64,000 nucleotides of DNA from contig CM114272.1 in assembly GCA_050084515.1 (NCBI GenBank), forward strand, positions 55,552,001 through 55,616,000, written 5' to 3'. How positions within the stretch are numbered: position 1 is the stretch's first letter; each line of letters begins with the position of its first letter. The notes under the pieces are model-generated. The model was not told the origin of the DNA, did not search any database, and saw only the letters and a program-made list of their open reading frames with translations. The translations under genes were made by a program, and so were the position numbers. The DNA is from Blasia pusilla. Lineage: Eukaryota > Marchantiophyta > Marchantiopsida > Blasiales. Below are positions 9,570-21,013 of the stretch, piece after piece.

Positions 9570-9860
9570 TTACGCACATGGTCCTTCCAAACAACTCCAT
9601 CACGACCCTCCAACATGAGAACTCGAAGCTAACACCTCGCGACTTTCGTAAAATAGTGCGGCTGCCGTCACATCCAACGTTTGTCGGGCAATCTGCTGCA
9701 AATAGACATAGTCCCCACATGGAACCTACGAATCGATGGTCGATAACCTCCACTCGAATGGTTGCATACCGCAACGTATCCCTATGTTGAGCAATGGCAA
9801 GATTCTCAAAGGTTGTTGGCATAACTCTCCGAAAAGAGTCCGCTCTGAGAACACACCCTC
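9570..9860 (-). pseudogene. Integrase C-terminal tail (copy B)
   Basis: On the minus strand, MPTTFENLAIAQHRDTLRYATIR precedes the tail (written here as FENLAIAQHRDTLRYA). It matches MPMAFENLMIVQHRDTLRYATIR-like sequence in copy A at 3563-3630. Frame shifts interrupt the rest, up to the PHD finger. This is the connector between the DDE core and the finger. Confidence 0.75.
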
Positions 9861-10915
9861 ATCCACATTTCGGGTCATCAAGGTTCACCACCTCACTAGA
9901 CTCCCGGCCAATTGTTCTTTGGCAAGTCGGATCTCGCCGCATAACAGAAAATAAGGTGAGAAGGAAGCCAAGGATGCTTGGCGATCGAACCTATACCCCA
10001 TGGCTAACCATGGCAACTGAATATCCTAGTCTCCAAGATGCCCTTCAGAGGCCATACTTGCGCAATGCCCTCTTCACCGTCTGAACCACACGCTCAGCCA
10101 AACCATCCGCCTCTGGATGATCTCGAGACGTGGTCCGATGATCAATCAACGCCTTGTCACACAAGACCTGAAACTCACCCTAAAACTCAGACTGGTCGGT
10201 CGGTCAAGACTTCACCGGTGCACCAAAATGACTAAGCACTCTATCCATAAATGCATACGCCGTTCCTCACTCGCCTTGTCCGTAATGCCACCAACTCAAT
10301 CCACTTGAGAAGTGCTCCACCATCACCAACACATATCGATGATATTAAATGCGACCAACGGTAACGGTCCCGCAAAGTCCACACTCCAACGGTAACCCAA
10401 CCCCATAATAGGCAAGGGGTGTAATTGTGGTGTAGGGGCATGAAATGATGCCCTCACCCGGTCACAAACCATACAACGTGACACCAACTGCTGCACCTGA
10501 GTATGCATGCCACGCCACCAATATCGCCAAGGAGTAAGCTATACGACGCTTTACCCCAAAATGTCCCAACTCCTCATGGGCATGTCGCACAATGCTCTCT
10601 CCGAGCCAAATGTGGCACTACTCGTACTCTACCATCCTCCCATACGCGGAGAATATGTGTTCCCTCCAATCGATACCTCTTAGCACGTTGAAGAACACGG
10701 TCTCGCTCCTTGGCACTCACTATGCCTGGCACCCTACCGGTCCGTAGGAACTCCAACACCAACGCATCATCATGAATATCACGCTGATCTGTACCACCAT
10801 CTCCAACTTTAGGATCTGAAGGCTGGCCATCTACCCTCTGACTAGAGTAAGATATCATGTGGTCCTCCATACTAGAGACCACCCCTAACCAACATAAAAG
10901 GCGGATGCATGCCAA
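9861..10915 (-). pseudogene. Integrase domain of pol (copy B)
   Basis: This reads from 10915 downward. The N-terminal part has DIHDDALVLEFLRTG. An HHCC finger follows, with HAHEELGHFG near 10560-10580 and SRCMVCDRVRASF at about 10475-10440. The core begins GYRWSVDFAGPLP with the first catalytic Asp at 10377-10379. The third acidic residue survives in PEADGLAERVVQTVK near 10085-10130, unlike copy A. The region between is frame-shifted. The enzyme would insert the element; this copy cannot make it intact. Confidence 0.9.
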
Positions 10916-11029
10916 CCTGGCACCATCTCCTCATCAACCTCGCCATGCCATCTAGCCCCTGATTGTATCCTCTTGGCTAGTACATGGGTTCCTACTCAAC
11001 CCATCAAGATCAAGGTTGGCAACTCCGGT

Positions 11030-11426
11030 CTATGTACCACCGGAAGTCATACTCTGTAAGATAAGAGCCCACCGTGCAAGCTTCCCGTAAGCTTGTCCGA
11101 CTCCATCAACCACTTGAGCGGTGGTGATCAGTAACAAGGGTAAATTGTGTGCCAAACAAGTAACACCTAAAGTGTGCCATGACCCACACTCTTGCCAAGC
11201 ACTCTCCCTCATATGAACTATAGCGCGACTCATTTGCATTATTCGAACGACTTGCATAGGCCACCACAAACTCCATGTGCTCATCATCATGTTGTGTCAA
11301 CACCGCTCCAAGTCCCAACCTACTCCAATCGATTGTGTAATGAAATGGACGCCCCTCGATAGGTCTCCTCAAGATAGGCGCCGCCACCAACTGGGCCTTA
11401 AGCTCCACAAAGCTCTCTCCGATCAT
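11030..11426 (-). pseudogene. RNase H domain of pol (copy B)
   Basis: On the minus strand, TIDWSRLGLGAVLTQHDDE, AYASRSNNANESRYSSYEGE and MAHFRCYLFG are the standard RNase H strings of gypsy elements. They align with 2176-2400 of copy A. The C-terminal part continues to about 11030 in another frame (ARWALILQ). The domain follows RT directly. Confidence 0.92.
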
Positions 11427-12300
11427 CTCCCCAGTGCCACTCTTGATCTGATTTCAGCAATTGGTTCAAAGGCTTTGCCATAGCACTAAATCCCTTCACA
11501 TACCTCCGATAGTAGTTCGCCAATCCCATGAATGCTCGAACTCTACTCACATCTATCGGACGCGGAATAAGTGCAATAGCCTCCACCTTTGCTTGTGAAC
11601 TCCCAAACCACGTGGATAGATCACATGACCCAAGTACTCAACATCCTCATGGAAGAACTTACACTTTCTCGGATGCAACGTAGACCATGAGCTTTCAACC
11701 GCTCAAACACCATCTGCAAATGTATCGATGCTCCTCCACCGTGTTCTTGAACACCAAGATATCATCAATGTAACACCGAACAAAATCCAACCTCGCTAGG
11801 ATCCCGCCCATCACTCTTTGAAACTCGGCAGGTGCATTCTTCAACCCAAAGGGTAAGAATTTCCACTGGTACAAACAATCCTTGCCATGAGAGTTGACAC
11901 CCCAAAATGCTGTCTTGGCCTTGTCACTCTCCCGAATCGGCAATTGATGGTATCTGCCTAGAAGATCCAAAGTACTGAAAATCTTTGCCTGTCCCACCAC
12001 ATCAAAGATCTCCTCAGTGTAGGCATGGCATACCTATTGGCCTTGGTTTGCCGATTGATAGGACGGTAATCTCCACACATCCGCCTATCCGTGTAGTTGC
12101 CATGCATATCCTTTTTAGCAGCATGACACGGTGGTGATGCATACTCTCCATGCGACAACTCCACTAATCCAAGCCTCCAAAAGGTCCAACGTCCTACTCA
12201 ATCAAGTCCTCTCCATATCACTATATCGATAGGGACGACGGAAGATTGGCGTATCACTAGCCAAATCAATCCGTATACCGGGTCCAACCAGAGAACCCAA
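11398..12300 (-). pseudogene. Reverse transcriptase domain of pol (copy B)
   Basis: From high to low coordinates come: FAFSMKELG and IFRRPYRYSDMER (to about 12202), GNYTDRRMCGDYRPIN (near 12070), FSTLDLLGRYHQLPI, the AFWG block, FLPFGLKNAPAEFQR, the catalytic YIDD at 11761-11772, then PRPIDVSRVRAFMGLANYYRR at 11398-11586. Several one- or two-base slips separate these pieces. Catalytic residues are present. This copy supplies the CAG codon where copy A has TAG at 1684. Confidence 0.95.
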
Positions 12301-12699
12301 CTCCTTCATGCTAAAGGCAAAACAACTCCTATAAGCACGTAGGAAGGCTGTGTCAGCGCCGTTTCCCACCTCCCGTAAGCTTGGGCCCAAGTAATGGCTC
12401 CCAAGTCTCCTCCATTGGCATACTAGAGGGAGAGGACGATGCCATTGGTCGCTACGTAACCCCTCACAAGATGATACACCCTTAGCTACACCATCATCGA
12501 GCAAATAACTCCTCCACCAAAGATGAGCAACCAACTCCACATGCCCACCATTACATCCCATCTACTCCAAGGATGCAAAATACTACTCTCCTGCGCCCCA
12601 GCCCGATGCCTCTACGGCCCCGGTAGCCATCGAGCTCATTACAAGGGGTGGAAGACCCACAGACATAGTCCGAAGTCGTATTTGCTCGGCCATACCAAG

Positions 12700-13700
12700 A
12701 CTCAAAATCCAAGTCAAACAATTAGGTCCATGGCTTGACCCAACACATGACGTCGTGAAGCCTCAAATAAATAGAAGCAATTTGTCACACCACACCAAAG
12801 AGCAAATCCCATCGCACGCTCTCTCTCATCAACGTTAGGCTCCACCCAACCGCCGCACATGAGAATCCCATACAAGCCCTGACCACCTTCCTGTAGGCAT
12901 GTGATGAGGGAAAACTCACAAATGTGGGTAGTGCCATCCTAGGTGGCCCACACGGTTCACCACCGCCATGGGTGACCGATCAATAACCCTCACCACTTGA
13001 GAAAGTCGCCCAAGATCAAGATACTATCCCTTTGTAAGGCGAGGATCATTTGCGAGATTGCATCATATGCTCGACGTAGAACCTCCCTAGGCAACAAGTT
13101 TGTCCACCACAAGTGTGGGCGATGTGCACGTGAGCCAACTGCACAGCATCCAACAACACCGCTGGTCCAATCCAAGACCGCACCTCATGAACACTCGCCA
13201 TCATCCGGGTCCGAGTGTCACCAACAATGGAACATTCTCGAATGTAAGCTAGAGCACGTGCTCGATGAACTGAAGATGTCGTAACACCCGTAACATCTCC
13301 CAAAACAATCGAGACCTAGGGTCATGTAATCCCTCACCACGACCAAGACGTGTATGACCACGACATGGCCATCCAAAGCAATCACCAAATCCACAGGACC
13401 AACCCTCTCAAGGTCCTACGCCCTCAACAATGCAATGTGTGATGGTAAAGCACGCTGGTATCCACGAATAGCTGATGGCGGCCACAACTCAGGGTATCTC
13501 CGCATCAACTGACCAATATGTCAAGATGAGACTCTCTGGGCCGTCTCATCTCGCTCCACATACACGTATCTCCGACAGAATACCGGCTGCAACATGCAGA
13601 CCAAACCCAATGCTAATCCCACCAAAGAGATCTAACACACAAATACCCTCCGCGGATCTTTGCCATACAATGGGTGTAGTATCCAAAGGGGATAACCCAA
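12700..13700 (-). pseudogene. C5-cytosine DNA methyltransferase domain of pol (copy B), motifs I to X
   Basis: This is the only copy that shows the whole domain, about 320 residues. On the minus strand: AdoMet-binding motif I VLDLFGGISIGFGL (13641-13602 region), then RYVYVERDETAQRV (motif II). Motif IV GWPCRG has its catalytic Cys at 13363-13365; Gln is changed to Arg. It is followed by GRGEGLHDPRSRLFWEMLRV. Motif VI is ENV at 13231-13239, motif VIII GSRAHRPHLWWTN, and motif IX/X RERAMGF and RRHVLGQAMD (about 12860-12720). The family transfers a methyl group from AdoMet to cytosine. At least four frame slips and one stop disable it. Motifs are in the conventional order. Confidence 0.92.
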
Positions 13701-13839
13701 CTGGACCAGAAGTAGGAGTCCGCCGTGGGGCCTCCTCTTCCTCGTGAGATATAACAGCCTCACACCAAGCCTCCTGCCGTAGTGCACCGCCTGAACTCCA
13801 AAGTGGCACATCCAACGATGAGGATGCCCTTTGCTGCAA

Positions 13840-14380
13840 AAATAGGGACCTCCTCTACCTCCTCATGCACAGGAGAATCCATAGCAGAAACATTACCCTC
13901 CAAAAGTCTCTGGCCAAGTGACTACTCCACTAAAACCAGCCACAGATGCTAACACTGTTGGGGAAGACCCTCTGGTCGAGCCCAGAAATAAATCTCACAG
14001 AACTTGGCTCATACGTCCATCCCGGATGCCAACCAGGTCTCAGAAGACTGTCTCGACCCAATAATCCATCTGAAAACCCATCGGGTACACATCGCTCCTC
14101 CAACTAGTACATCATACGACTCGGCCTGATGTGACTACATGAATACTCCCAACCGGGAGCTATCGATCGCATGATCTGGTCTCAAATCTGCATAAAACTT
14201 TTCCCGTGTCATGAATTGAGACCTATCATTGGCTCCTCCAAGTGATGTTTGAATCTGGAATGGGCAAGGCTCAAGCTCGACCTCCGAATACCCAAACCAA
14301 TACATGCCGCCTTTCCCAACATCAAGGTTGGGCACCGAGTCTAACAAGACTCTATCCGGTCTATACACCTATCATGTAGG
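13840..14380 (-). pseudogene. Aspartic protease region of pol (copy B)
   Basis: On the minus strand, RVLLDS at about 14352-14336 carries the retropepsin active-site Asp. One base is missing after DS, so the expected DSGA is out of frame. Downstream FQIQTSLGGANDR matches FRIHTSLGGS in copy C and FQIQTSI in copy D. The protease would cleave the gag-pol polyprotein. It is followed by the LDTTPIVW segment that leads into methyltransferase motif I. Confidence 0.75.
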
Positions 14381-15099
14381 ACTCACCAATCGGAAGATCC
14401 CACTCCGGTTGTCCAACATACATACACCAGGTGTAAGCCTCTCACGATCAATGGTGGCCGGTGGTAATGCATCCATCTTCGCCGCTTTGCCGCCAAGTAG
14501 CACGGTACTCAATGCTACTCATGACATAGAGGGTCGCTCCACCGCAACACCCTCATCCACCTCAACACGTGTAGCAAGAATAACACCCCACGTTCACACA
14601 ACGTGGTCGCTAATCGAAATACTGAGAGCTAAGTCAACTCCTAAAGCCATCGCTCGTGGCGAAAACAATGGGGATCCCAACATGAAGTTGCCATCCGCAT
14701 AATCTTGCATTGGATCGCATCCGTGTCTACTACACGCGCGATGTAGATGCCTCAATCCCCACTGCCGGCTCAATAGGTCGCGAGGAACCATGGATGGAGT
14801 CCTAAGCACCTCGGACAACAAGAATGACTGGGAAGCCTAGCTTGCCTCCCGGCCCCTCACCCCTCTCGTGGGTCCAACTCACAGAGCACCACGTGGCTCG
14901 ACGCTCGAGTGGCTCCTCTCGTAATTCTGGTGATGCCTCAACTTTTTGTGTTGCACTCGCCATATAAGAGAGATCATCCCCTCCATAAGAGGTGGAAGCC
15001 CTGCTCCCGAACTTGATCTATCTTTGGATACCACCATAGTAGCCAACTCTGCTCCAATGCTCAATCTGGCGACCATAGGCGACTGTCGTAGTGGTAGGG

Positions 15100-16410
15100 G
15101 TAGCCACCGTAGGCTCTCCAACCACTTTGGTCCACCTCTACCACCCCTATCACCTCTACTACCTCGGCCTCTCGGAGCTACTCCACCACGGCCACGGCCT
15201 GATCTCAACTGGATGAAGATCAAAGCAACGCTCTCGAGGATGACCTAGTCTCCCCAATGATCACACTGAGTTGGGGTCGATCGAGGCCCATCCTCCAAAG
15301 TCCGTCTCCCATCCTCTTGGGGACAAAACTTCCTAACATGATCACCTCCACATGTCCAACATGATCCTTGTTATGGGCAGCAAATGAAGGCAATGGTCTC
15401 TGCACAAATGTCCCTCTAGGACTTGACGAGGTCGCGTGTACCCCCCCACGACTCCCACTACTACTACCACCACCACTACTACGAGATCTGTGAGGTGGGC
15501 GGCTGAACACGAAGTAGTAGTTGTATCCCCTGAATGCGGATGTCACCACTCTCTCCTTCACCATGTTAAGCTCAATCTTCTCAGATAGAGCAAACACATG
15601 GGTCAATGTGGGTGAATCATCACTCATAAGAGTAGCATCACGCACCCTACGGCGCAAATCTCTGTCCAAGATCCCATACCAAAACTGGACTTCGATCCTC
15701 AGTCACACCTGGGTAACTGAAATCAAGCGTGATACAGTGTATGCCTCACGAAGACTCTCACCAATCTTTCGCTCAAAGTCTGAAGATTCCTCAACTTCTC
15801 CGTCTTCACTCCTCGATAGTTCTTCTTCAACCTCTTGAAGAACTCGCAACCGGGCTGAACGATGGTGGGGCACTAGTACCTCCACTAGTACCCCCACTAG
15901 TACCTCCACCGGGTACCCCCCCACTCCGGCTCGTACTGCACCACTCAACGTCGAGTGGTGGCATAGTAGGAGCACTACTACAATACCACCATGGGTGATA
16001 GACACATAGCCGGAGACCAATATTGTCTCCATGCCTCAATCTCAACAACATGGTCTTTCCTAAACTCATGGTAATCATCCATGGGTGGTCCTTCCAAGTC
16101 TTTGAAACAACCCTTCCAAGCCAAGAAGGGTGTAAACAACGTGGCGTTCGCAACATCTGCATATCACACCACGTATCAAACTCCTGCATGAAGTCCTCCA
16201 ACTCAATGGTGCCCAGTGCACCCGAGTATCATCGTGGGCCCTTCATGGCCCCATATCCACCGTCCATGTCCCAAATCAATGGAGCTGCAACACTCGATAA
16301 CAACGTAGAAGACTCGGTGTTTGGAACACCTGGTCCTCCTCTTCATCAACCGTCGGAAGTGGAAAAGGTAGCCGATACCTAAATCCACTCCGTGTGAAAT
16401 CACCACTTTA
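15100..16410 (-). pseudogene. gag (copy B), capsid and CCHC zinc knuckle
   Basis: The minus strand carries a capsid-like segment (ELEDFMQEFDTWCDMQ near 16205-16150) that aligns with DLHDFIAEFRSWCDSQ in copy C. A later segment (RRVRDATLMSDDSPTLTHVF near 15660-15600) matches RTRVREGMFLMNTSP. The nucleocapsid CCHC knuckle C-W-T-C-G-G-D-H-V-R-K-F-C is at 15323-15361. Gag would form the particle that packages element RNA. Frameshifts break it, and the start codon was not fixed; the first match is near 16406. Confidence 0.8.
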
Positions 16411-17934
16411 TGCGCACACGGTCCCCAACCAGACCACCCGACAGCTCCGTGATGACCAACGCCGATGCCACACCACCACCAAATTACCCAAGTGACGTCG
16501 ATGTCGCTCTACTATTGTAGCTCTACTAGCTATGGGTGTAGGCAATCTAACCTCTCATCACTACAAGAAGCCTCCCACGATCTACTGGTCATCACTCCAG
16601 CCCCACTATCGGAGCACACAGGAGTAACACTACTCGAAATCAGCGTCAACCCTAACAATGGGCGCAAGCAAAAGCACGATGGAGGGGATCGCATACGTGA
16701 AGTCCAACGACAACCCTCCAACCGCAAATGGAAATCAAGGTAACACAATCCACCAAACGTGGTGCACCCTGAATCCACAAAACCCACCACACAATTCTAA
16801 CGCAATAGCTACTCCGCCGCGGGTCGATGATGTACTAGTCGAACTCGCAGACACTGAAAATATCACTGCATGGAGAGGCTACACCGCACTATGCGCTAGA
16901 GGTACATCAACCAAAAACCTGAGATGCATAAAGCGCCTAACACATCTCCGAATAGCACCAAATGAGCTGTGATCAGCCTTTGGCATAGTTAAGAACTCAA
17001 AGACTTAAGCGCCCCTCCAGCGAGAATAGCCCAAAGATGGGTGACCAATTATGCAAAACTCAAATCCCAAATCCTGCAAAAATTGCCTCACGCCCAAGCA
17101 AGCAAGCTTGCTTGCTTGCTCCTGCTCCTTACTCCGCCTCTCACGCCCACTCGCCCCGAGCTACCACGAGTTACCTCGAAGCCTCGAAATGCTCGAGACA
17201 TGCCCTGTTCGCCATGCTTCGCTATGGAGAGAGGTCCAACCAGGGCGCCCCCAACGGGATAGGCGTCTCCAACAATGAACGAGTCACCAACCAACCAGCC
17301 CCTCCGATCCGCTGTCCACCATAGCCAGACCTTGAGCTAGTCCGCGAAATTTTGATCAGAAATTACTTCACAAATACGTGACCGAAATCAAATCTGTTTC
17401 AATCAGAATTCAATTGACCACCATAGCTATCTCCCCACAAAAACTCAGCTACAACCGAGCTCCGTACTCCGAGCTAAAAATCAGACAAACTTGCTGTCCA
17501 TACACCTCTAGAACCGCAAATCGGACAGCGCTTCCGCCAAGTTTCATGCACGCAGAAATCCGCAACGCTCCACGCACTCAAGCAGATAGCTTCACATGAG
17601 ATCACAATACAAGTGGCAATAGGAACCTCTCACCCGATCTGGATGAACTTCAACAGAGCTTCCGCACTCCAAGCTCTCCACATCAGAAAACTGTCGAACA
17701 CGAACCAGAATCTTCAATGCTTGATAACTTCCAACTCCCTTGACGAACTCTGGCAATCTACAGCGCGTTGGAAAGCTCTCAGCACGCTTCTTTCCCAACC
17801 AACCACGCACCTGATTCACACCTCCAACATAGGCAACAAGCCCCGAACATCCACGGCTGAGTACACAATCAGCCCTAACCAGATCCTACTGATCTACAAT
17901 CGAAGCTACCATCGATCTACTCCAGTTCTTTGAG
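16411..17934 (-). other. 5' leader of copy B
   Basis: This is the stretch between terminal block A1 and the first gag homology, about 1.5 kb, without a recognised domain. It contains a perfect 24-bp palindrome at 17095-17118 built on CAAG units around AAGCTT. I could not identify a clear tRNA primer-binding site directly after the terminal block. Confidence 0.5.
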
Positions 17935-18302
17935 TGAAATCCGTGAAAGACCTACTGTCATAAAACACGTTTACAATCACATACAATCGAGCCAAACCCA
18001 CTCCACGATGGGAGAATCTAGGTCGAAGCTTGCGGGAAACACCATAGCCAAGAGCTCTACTCACTACCAAGGCTAACTCCCAACGCAACAGGCTCAACTC
18101 AAAGAACTCACTCTTCTTTGAGTGCACTCCACCTTATATCCTCCAACCTAAGAGCGGGCCCTATTGGGAAACTCACCCCCAACTGAGTAACCCCCAACCC
18201 TATGTATGGAACCGCATCTCTACCAAGCCACTACGGTCCTACATAAGGAATGTCCTCTACTAGCACACTATACTCTACGACATAATCCGTATGGTCATGA
18301 CA
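17935..18302 (-). repeat. 5' terminal block A1 of copy B (368 bp)
   Basis: This block is in direct orientation and near-identical to 8699-9066, apart from small indels (for example near 8876 and 18112). In minus-strand reading it runs TGTCATGACC to GGATTTCA. It is not preceded or followed by a B block, in contrast to the other end of the element. The base after its outer end starts the CCCT duplication (18303-18306). Confidence 0.9.
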
Positions 18303-18306
18303 CCCT

Positions 18307-18750
18307 AGAAAGAGTCAAAATAGCTCTTTCCCCAAAAATAACCAAAAATGGTAACTTTTGCACAAAGATTATTGGATGACTGATGACAATTTATCTCGAT
18401 CAACATGTCAAATGGACCAAATAGCAAAATAGATGAAAATTTTAGAAACAACTTTTCCAACGCAACAAAACTGTAGCCAATCTCATATGACCAGTCGATT
18501 CAAGATCATGCACGAACAACCCACTAACTCTCTACACCTTTAACATGGTAGAACTCTACCTCAACGCAAAGGTTGCCGCGACCTCCATTTCTGCATCCGA
18601 ACTAACATACCAATGGATAATGAAAAAAGATGCACTAGTGTTTAATAACTACTTTTGGTCATAAACGGATCGAGGTCGCAAAGACGTTGGGAAATTTCTG
18701 CACCCAAAATTTTTGGGCATAGGGTTATGGTTGTGTAGTGCCCACGTTTT
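18307..18750. repeat. Probable terminal-repeat fragment of a related element
   Basis: On the minus strand this contains a GTAGAGTTCTACCATG box (near 18540-18556). It resembles GTAGAGTTCTACCACG of the copy E terminal repeat (48165-48180) and the copy D repeat near 58492. A similar box occurs at about 46134-46150. The rest shows no coding signal. Confidence 0.45.
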
Positions 18751-19535
18751 TTAAAGTTTGACAGAAAAAAAACATTTTTTTTGTACAGAAGTCTTCCTTG
18801 AGTGAAGACTAAAGACTAGATACCTGAAGTAAAGAGGCGTACTTTACTGAATTGTGGGAAAACAGTAATTGACAGAACTTTGATGAGAGGACAAGAGATG
18901 TTGGAAGATTAAGGACTATCTTGGAAGAGTGAGAATTGTGTAAAAGTAGGAAAAGATAGGAAAAGAAGTTAGAAAAGGAAGCGAGGGTGCTTCGTAAGGG
19001 AGACCGCAAGAGGAATAGTGGTAAAGATTGTCAACAAAGACTGAGAAAAGGCTTCTTTACAAGAAAATATTGAAGCAAGTCTTTGTGCAAAGACTCAGTA
19101 CAAATAATGAAGAGCAAAGAATGAAGATCAAAGAGCAAAGACTTAGAACGCTAGGAAGGAAGAAGAAGAAGAAGAAGAAGAGGAATTAAAGAGTCTTCAC
19201 AAAACAACGGAAAGGTGTAGGGAGTATAGAAATAGGAAATAGAAAGAATATTATTAAAGACAACGGATTGGAAAGAAATAGTAAGGAAGACTCTTCGCGG
19301 CAAGAGAAGGATAAGAGTCTTTGCGAAGATAGGATTGGGAAGATAAGATTGCGAAGAGCGCGAAGACTATGAAGACCGAACTGTCACGGCGGTTTCGGAA
19401 GCCGGAAATGGAGTGGCACAATAGTTTAAAAGGGAGCGGAAATGACTCGCCAAGGCAACCAACCGTCTTCGGAAGATGGAGGGTTGGGAATTTGAACGGA
19501 GGAGGTTAGGATTAGCAGTTAGAAATCTATAGTAG
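18751..19535. other. Unclassified purine-rich DNA
   Basis: The plus strand is strongly A/G-rich, with AAG/GAAGA motifs and a short GAA run near 19157-19180. I see no domain or RNA gene. It may be part of an old non-coding LTR element together with the segment up to about 20540. Confidence 0.4.
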
Positions 19536-19891
19536 AAATTGTAAAAGACTATTTAAGGAATAGAGCAGAGAAGCACGGGATCATTCCTTAGTGCCTTGAA
19601 TCTCCCAAATAATCGTGACTGATCGGATGAAGAGGGATCGTGCCCTTGCGTCTAAAATTTCCCAATACTTGTGAGGATTTTGTATGGATAGGTTGTTGAG
19701 GGATGATATTTCCAGTCATAAATTGTAAAAGACTATTTAAGGAATAGAGCAGAGAAGCACGGGATCATTCCTTAGTGCCTTGAATCTCCCAAATAATCGT
19801 GACTGATCGGATGAAGAGGGATCGTGCCCTTGCGTCTAAAATTTCCCAATACTTGTGAGGATTTTGTATGGATAGGTTGTTGAGGGATGAT
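19536..19891. repeat. Tandem duplication of 172 bp
   Basis: The unit 19536-19707 recurs at 19720-19891 (offset 184 bp) with no difference that I can see by eye. A 12-bp spacer separates the copies. The identity indicates a recent duplication in otherwise decayed DNA. No coding content. Confidence 0.9.
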
Positions 19892-21013
19892 CCAAGCTGA
19901 AGAGTCTTGTATTTTCCGAAGCTTGTAATACTTTCTAGTTCTTTCCACTCTTTGATGTAGAAGAAGAGTCTTCTCTCATGCTTTCTGATGTGCGGAGTTG
20001 AGTGTAAAACCGTATTGGGTTGCAGTAGAGATGAGAGTTGAGTCTTGTAGTTTCAGAATTCCATAAGATAATCAGGAAGAGCGTAGGAAAGTTGTTAGAC
20101 AGTGAGTAACCTGCCATGACATATTCAATTCTAAAAGTAGGGTGAGCCGCCATTCTTGAAGTCTCTTTGAAGTCTTTGTGGAGCTTTTTTTATTCAAGAT
20201 TCGCAAGAGTCTTTGTTTGCACTTGAGAAGGGTCTTTTCCAAGAGGGAAGAAAATCCTTTTATTCTTTTGTACTTGTAAAGACAGTGTAGTTGTCCTTAG
20301 TCAGTAAAGTTAGTGAAGAAGGAGTTATTCTTGATATTTCTTAATAAACCTCTCTTTACTCAAGAAACAATGGTCTCTTGGGAACGAACTTAATACTTTG
20401 CGATAGAAAGAGTATTTTTTTCCTTGAGTTGTACATTACACGTTGGCAGTTCCTGGTGTCCATAGGCTCTTATACTAAGTAAACCTAACTTTCCTTGCTT
20501 AAAAATTTTGACCAACAAAACTACACCCCCACAAGGCTATTGAGTAAAAATTCTTTGCTTGTGTCACAAGGATGTTCGACTTCAAAATCCTTCAATCATA
20601 TGGTTGATCGGTTATAAATATTGGTTAGATATATACTCTGAATAAAACATGGATCATCATATAATAAGATCCATATTCTACTAATATTATAGATAGAATA
20701 TTACTACTATTAATAGAAACACTAGTTTTCACATATTAAGCTACATCCACCCTCTACCATGAGGTAATCCGTACCAAGGTTCCACAAAAATAGACTTATG
20801 CATATATGTCTGTGGACATGTCATCCTCCATCCGTTCTTGCATCTTGGCCCATTCTCCGCCCACGTTTGGCCCACATTCCTCCTATGCAGATCAAGCGTG
20901 GGGCAATTTTATTTTATTTTTAAATAGCCTTCCTACACGAGGCCTACACCCATTTCGCGCGAGCCGATCATCGGAGCTGGCAAGCTACAGGGCTATGAGG
21001 CTGTGGGCCAACG
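19892..21013. other. Unclassified AT-rich DNA
   Basis: No gene is recognised. The stretch near 20810-20825 (CTGTGGACATGTC) is a short match to the foldback family described at 53762-54068. The part up to about 20540 keeps the A/G-rich character of the preceding region. Confidence 0.35.

Larger units (their letters stand above)
8593..18302 (-). mobile_element. Ty3/gypsy retrotransposon copy B, complete at both ends, methyltransferase- and PHD-encoding
   Basis: The element is 9710 bp and reads on the minus strand. It begins and ends with TGTC...GACA and is flanked by CCCT on both sides (8589-8592 and 18303-18306). The order on the minus strand is: terminal block A1 (18302-17935), leader, gag with CCHC knuckle, protease, C5-methyltransferase, RT, RNase H, integrase, PHD finger, purine tract, and terminal blocks B1-A2-B2. 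Several frameshifts and stops make it non-functional. It is nonetheless the best preserved copy and the key for reading the others. Confidence 0.93.

Noticed and set aside
12700-13700. A host methyltransferase gene (CMT, MET1 or DRM) interrupted by a retrotransposon
   Set aside because: Several copies in two subfamilies carry the domain at the same place between protease and RT, and there are no introns or host-specific domains such as BAH, chromodomain or UBA.
14879-15669. Gly/Arg-rich open frames that look like RGG-box RNA-binding proteins
   Set aside because: They lie in the gag nucleocapsid region of copy B next to its CCHC knuckle, and they are pieces of gag or its linker.
8593-18302. 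A DIRS/Ngaro-type tyrosine-recombinase element, suggested by the terminal layout
   Set aside because: The element encodes an HHCC-DDE integrase and an aspartic protease and has a 4-bp duplication; no tyrosine recombinase motifs were seen.
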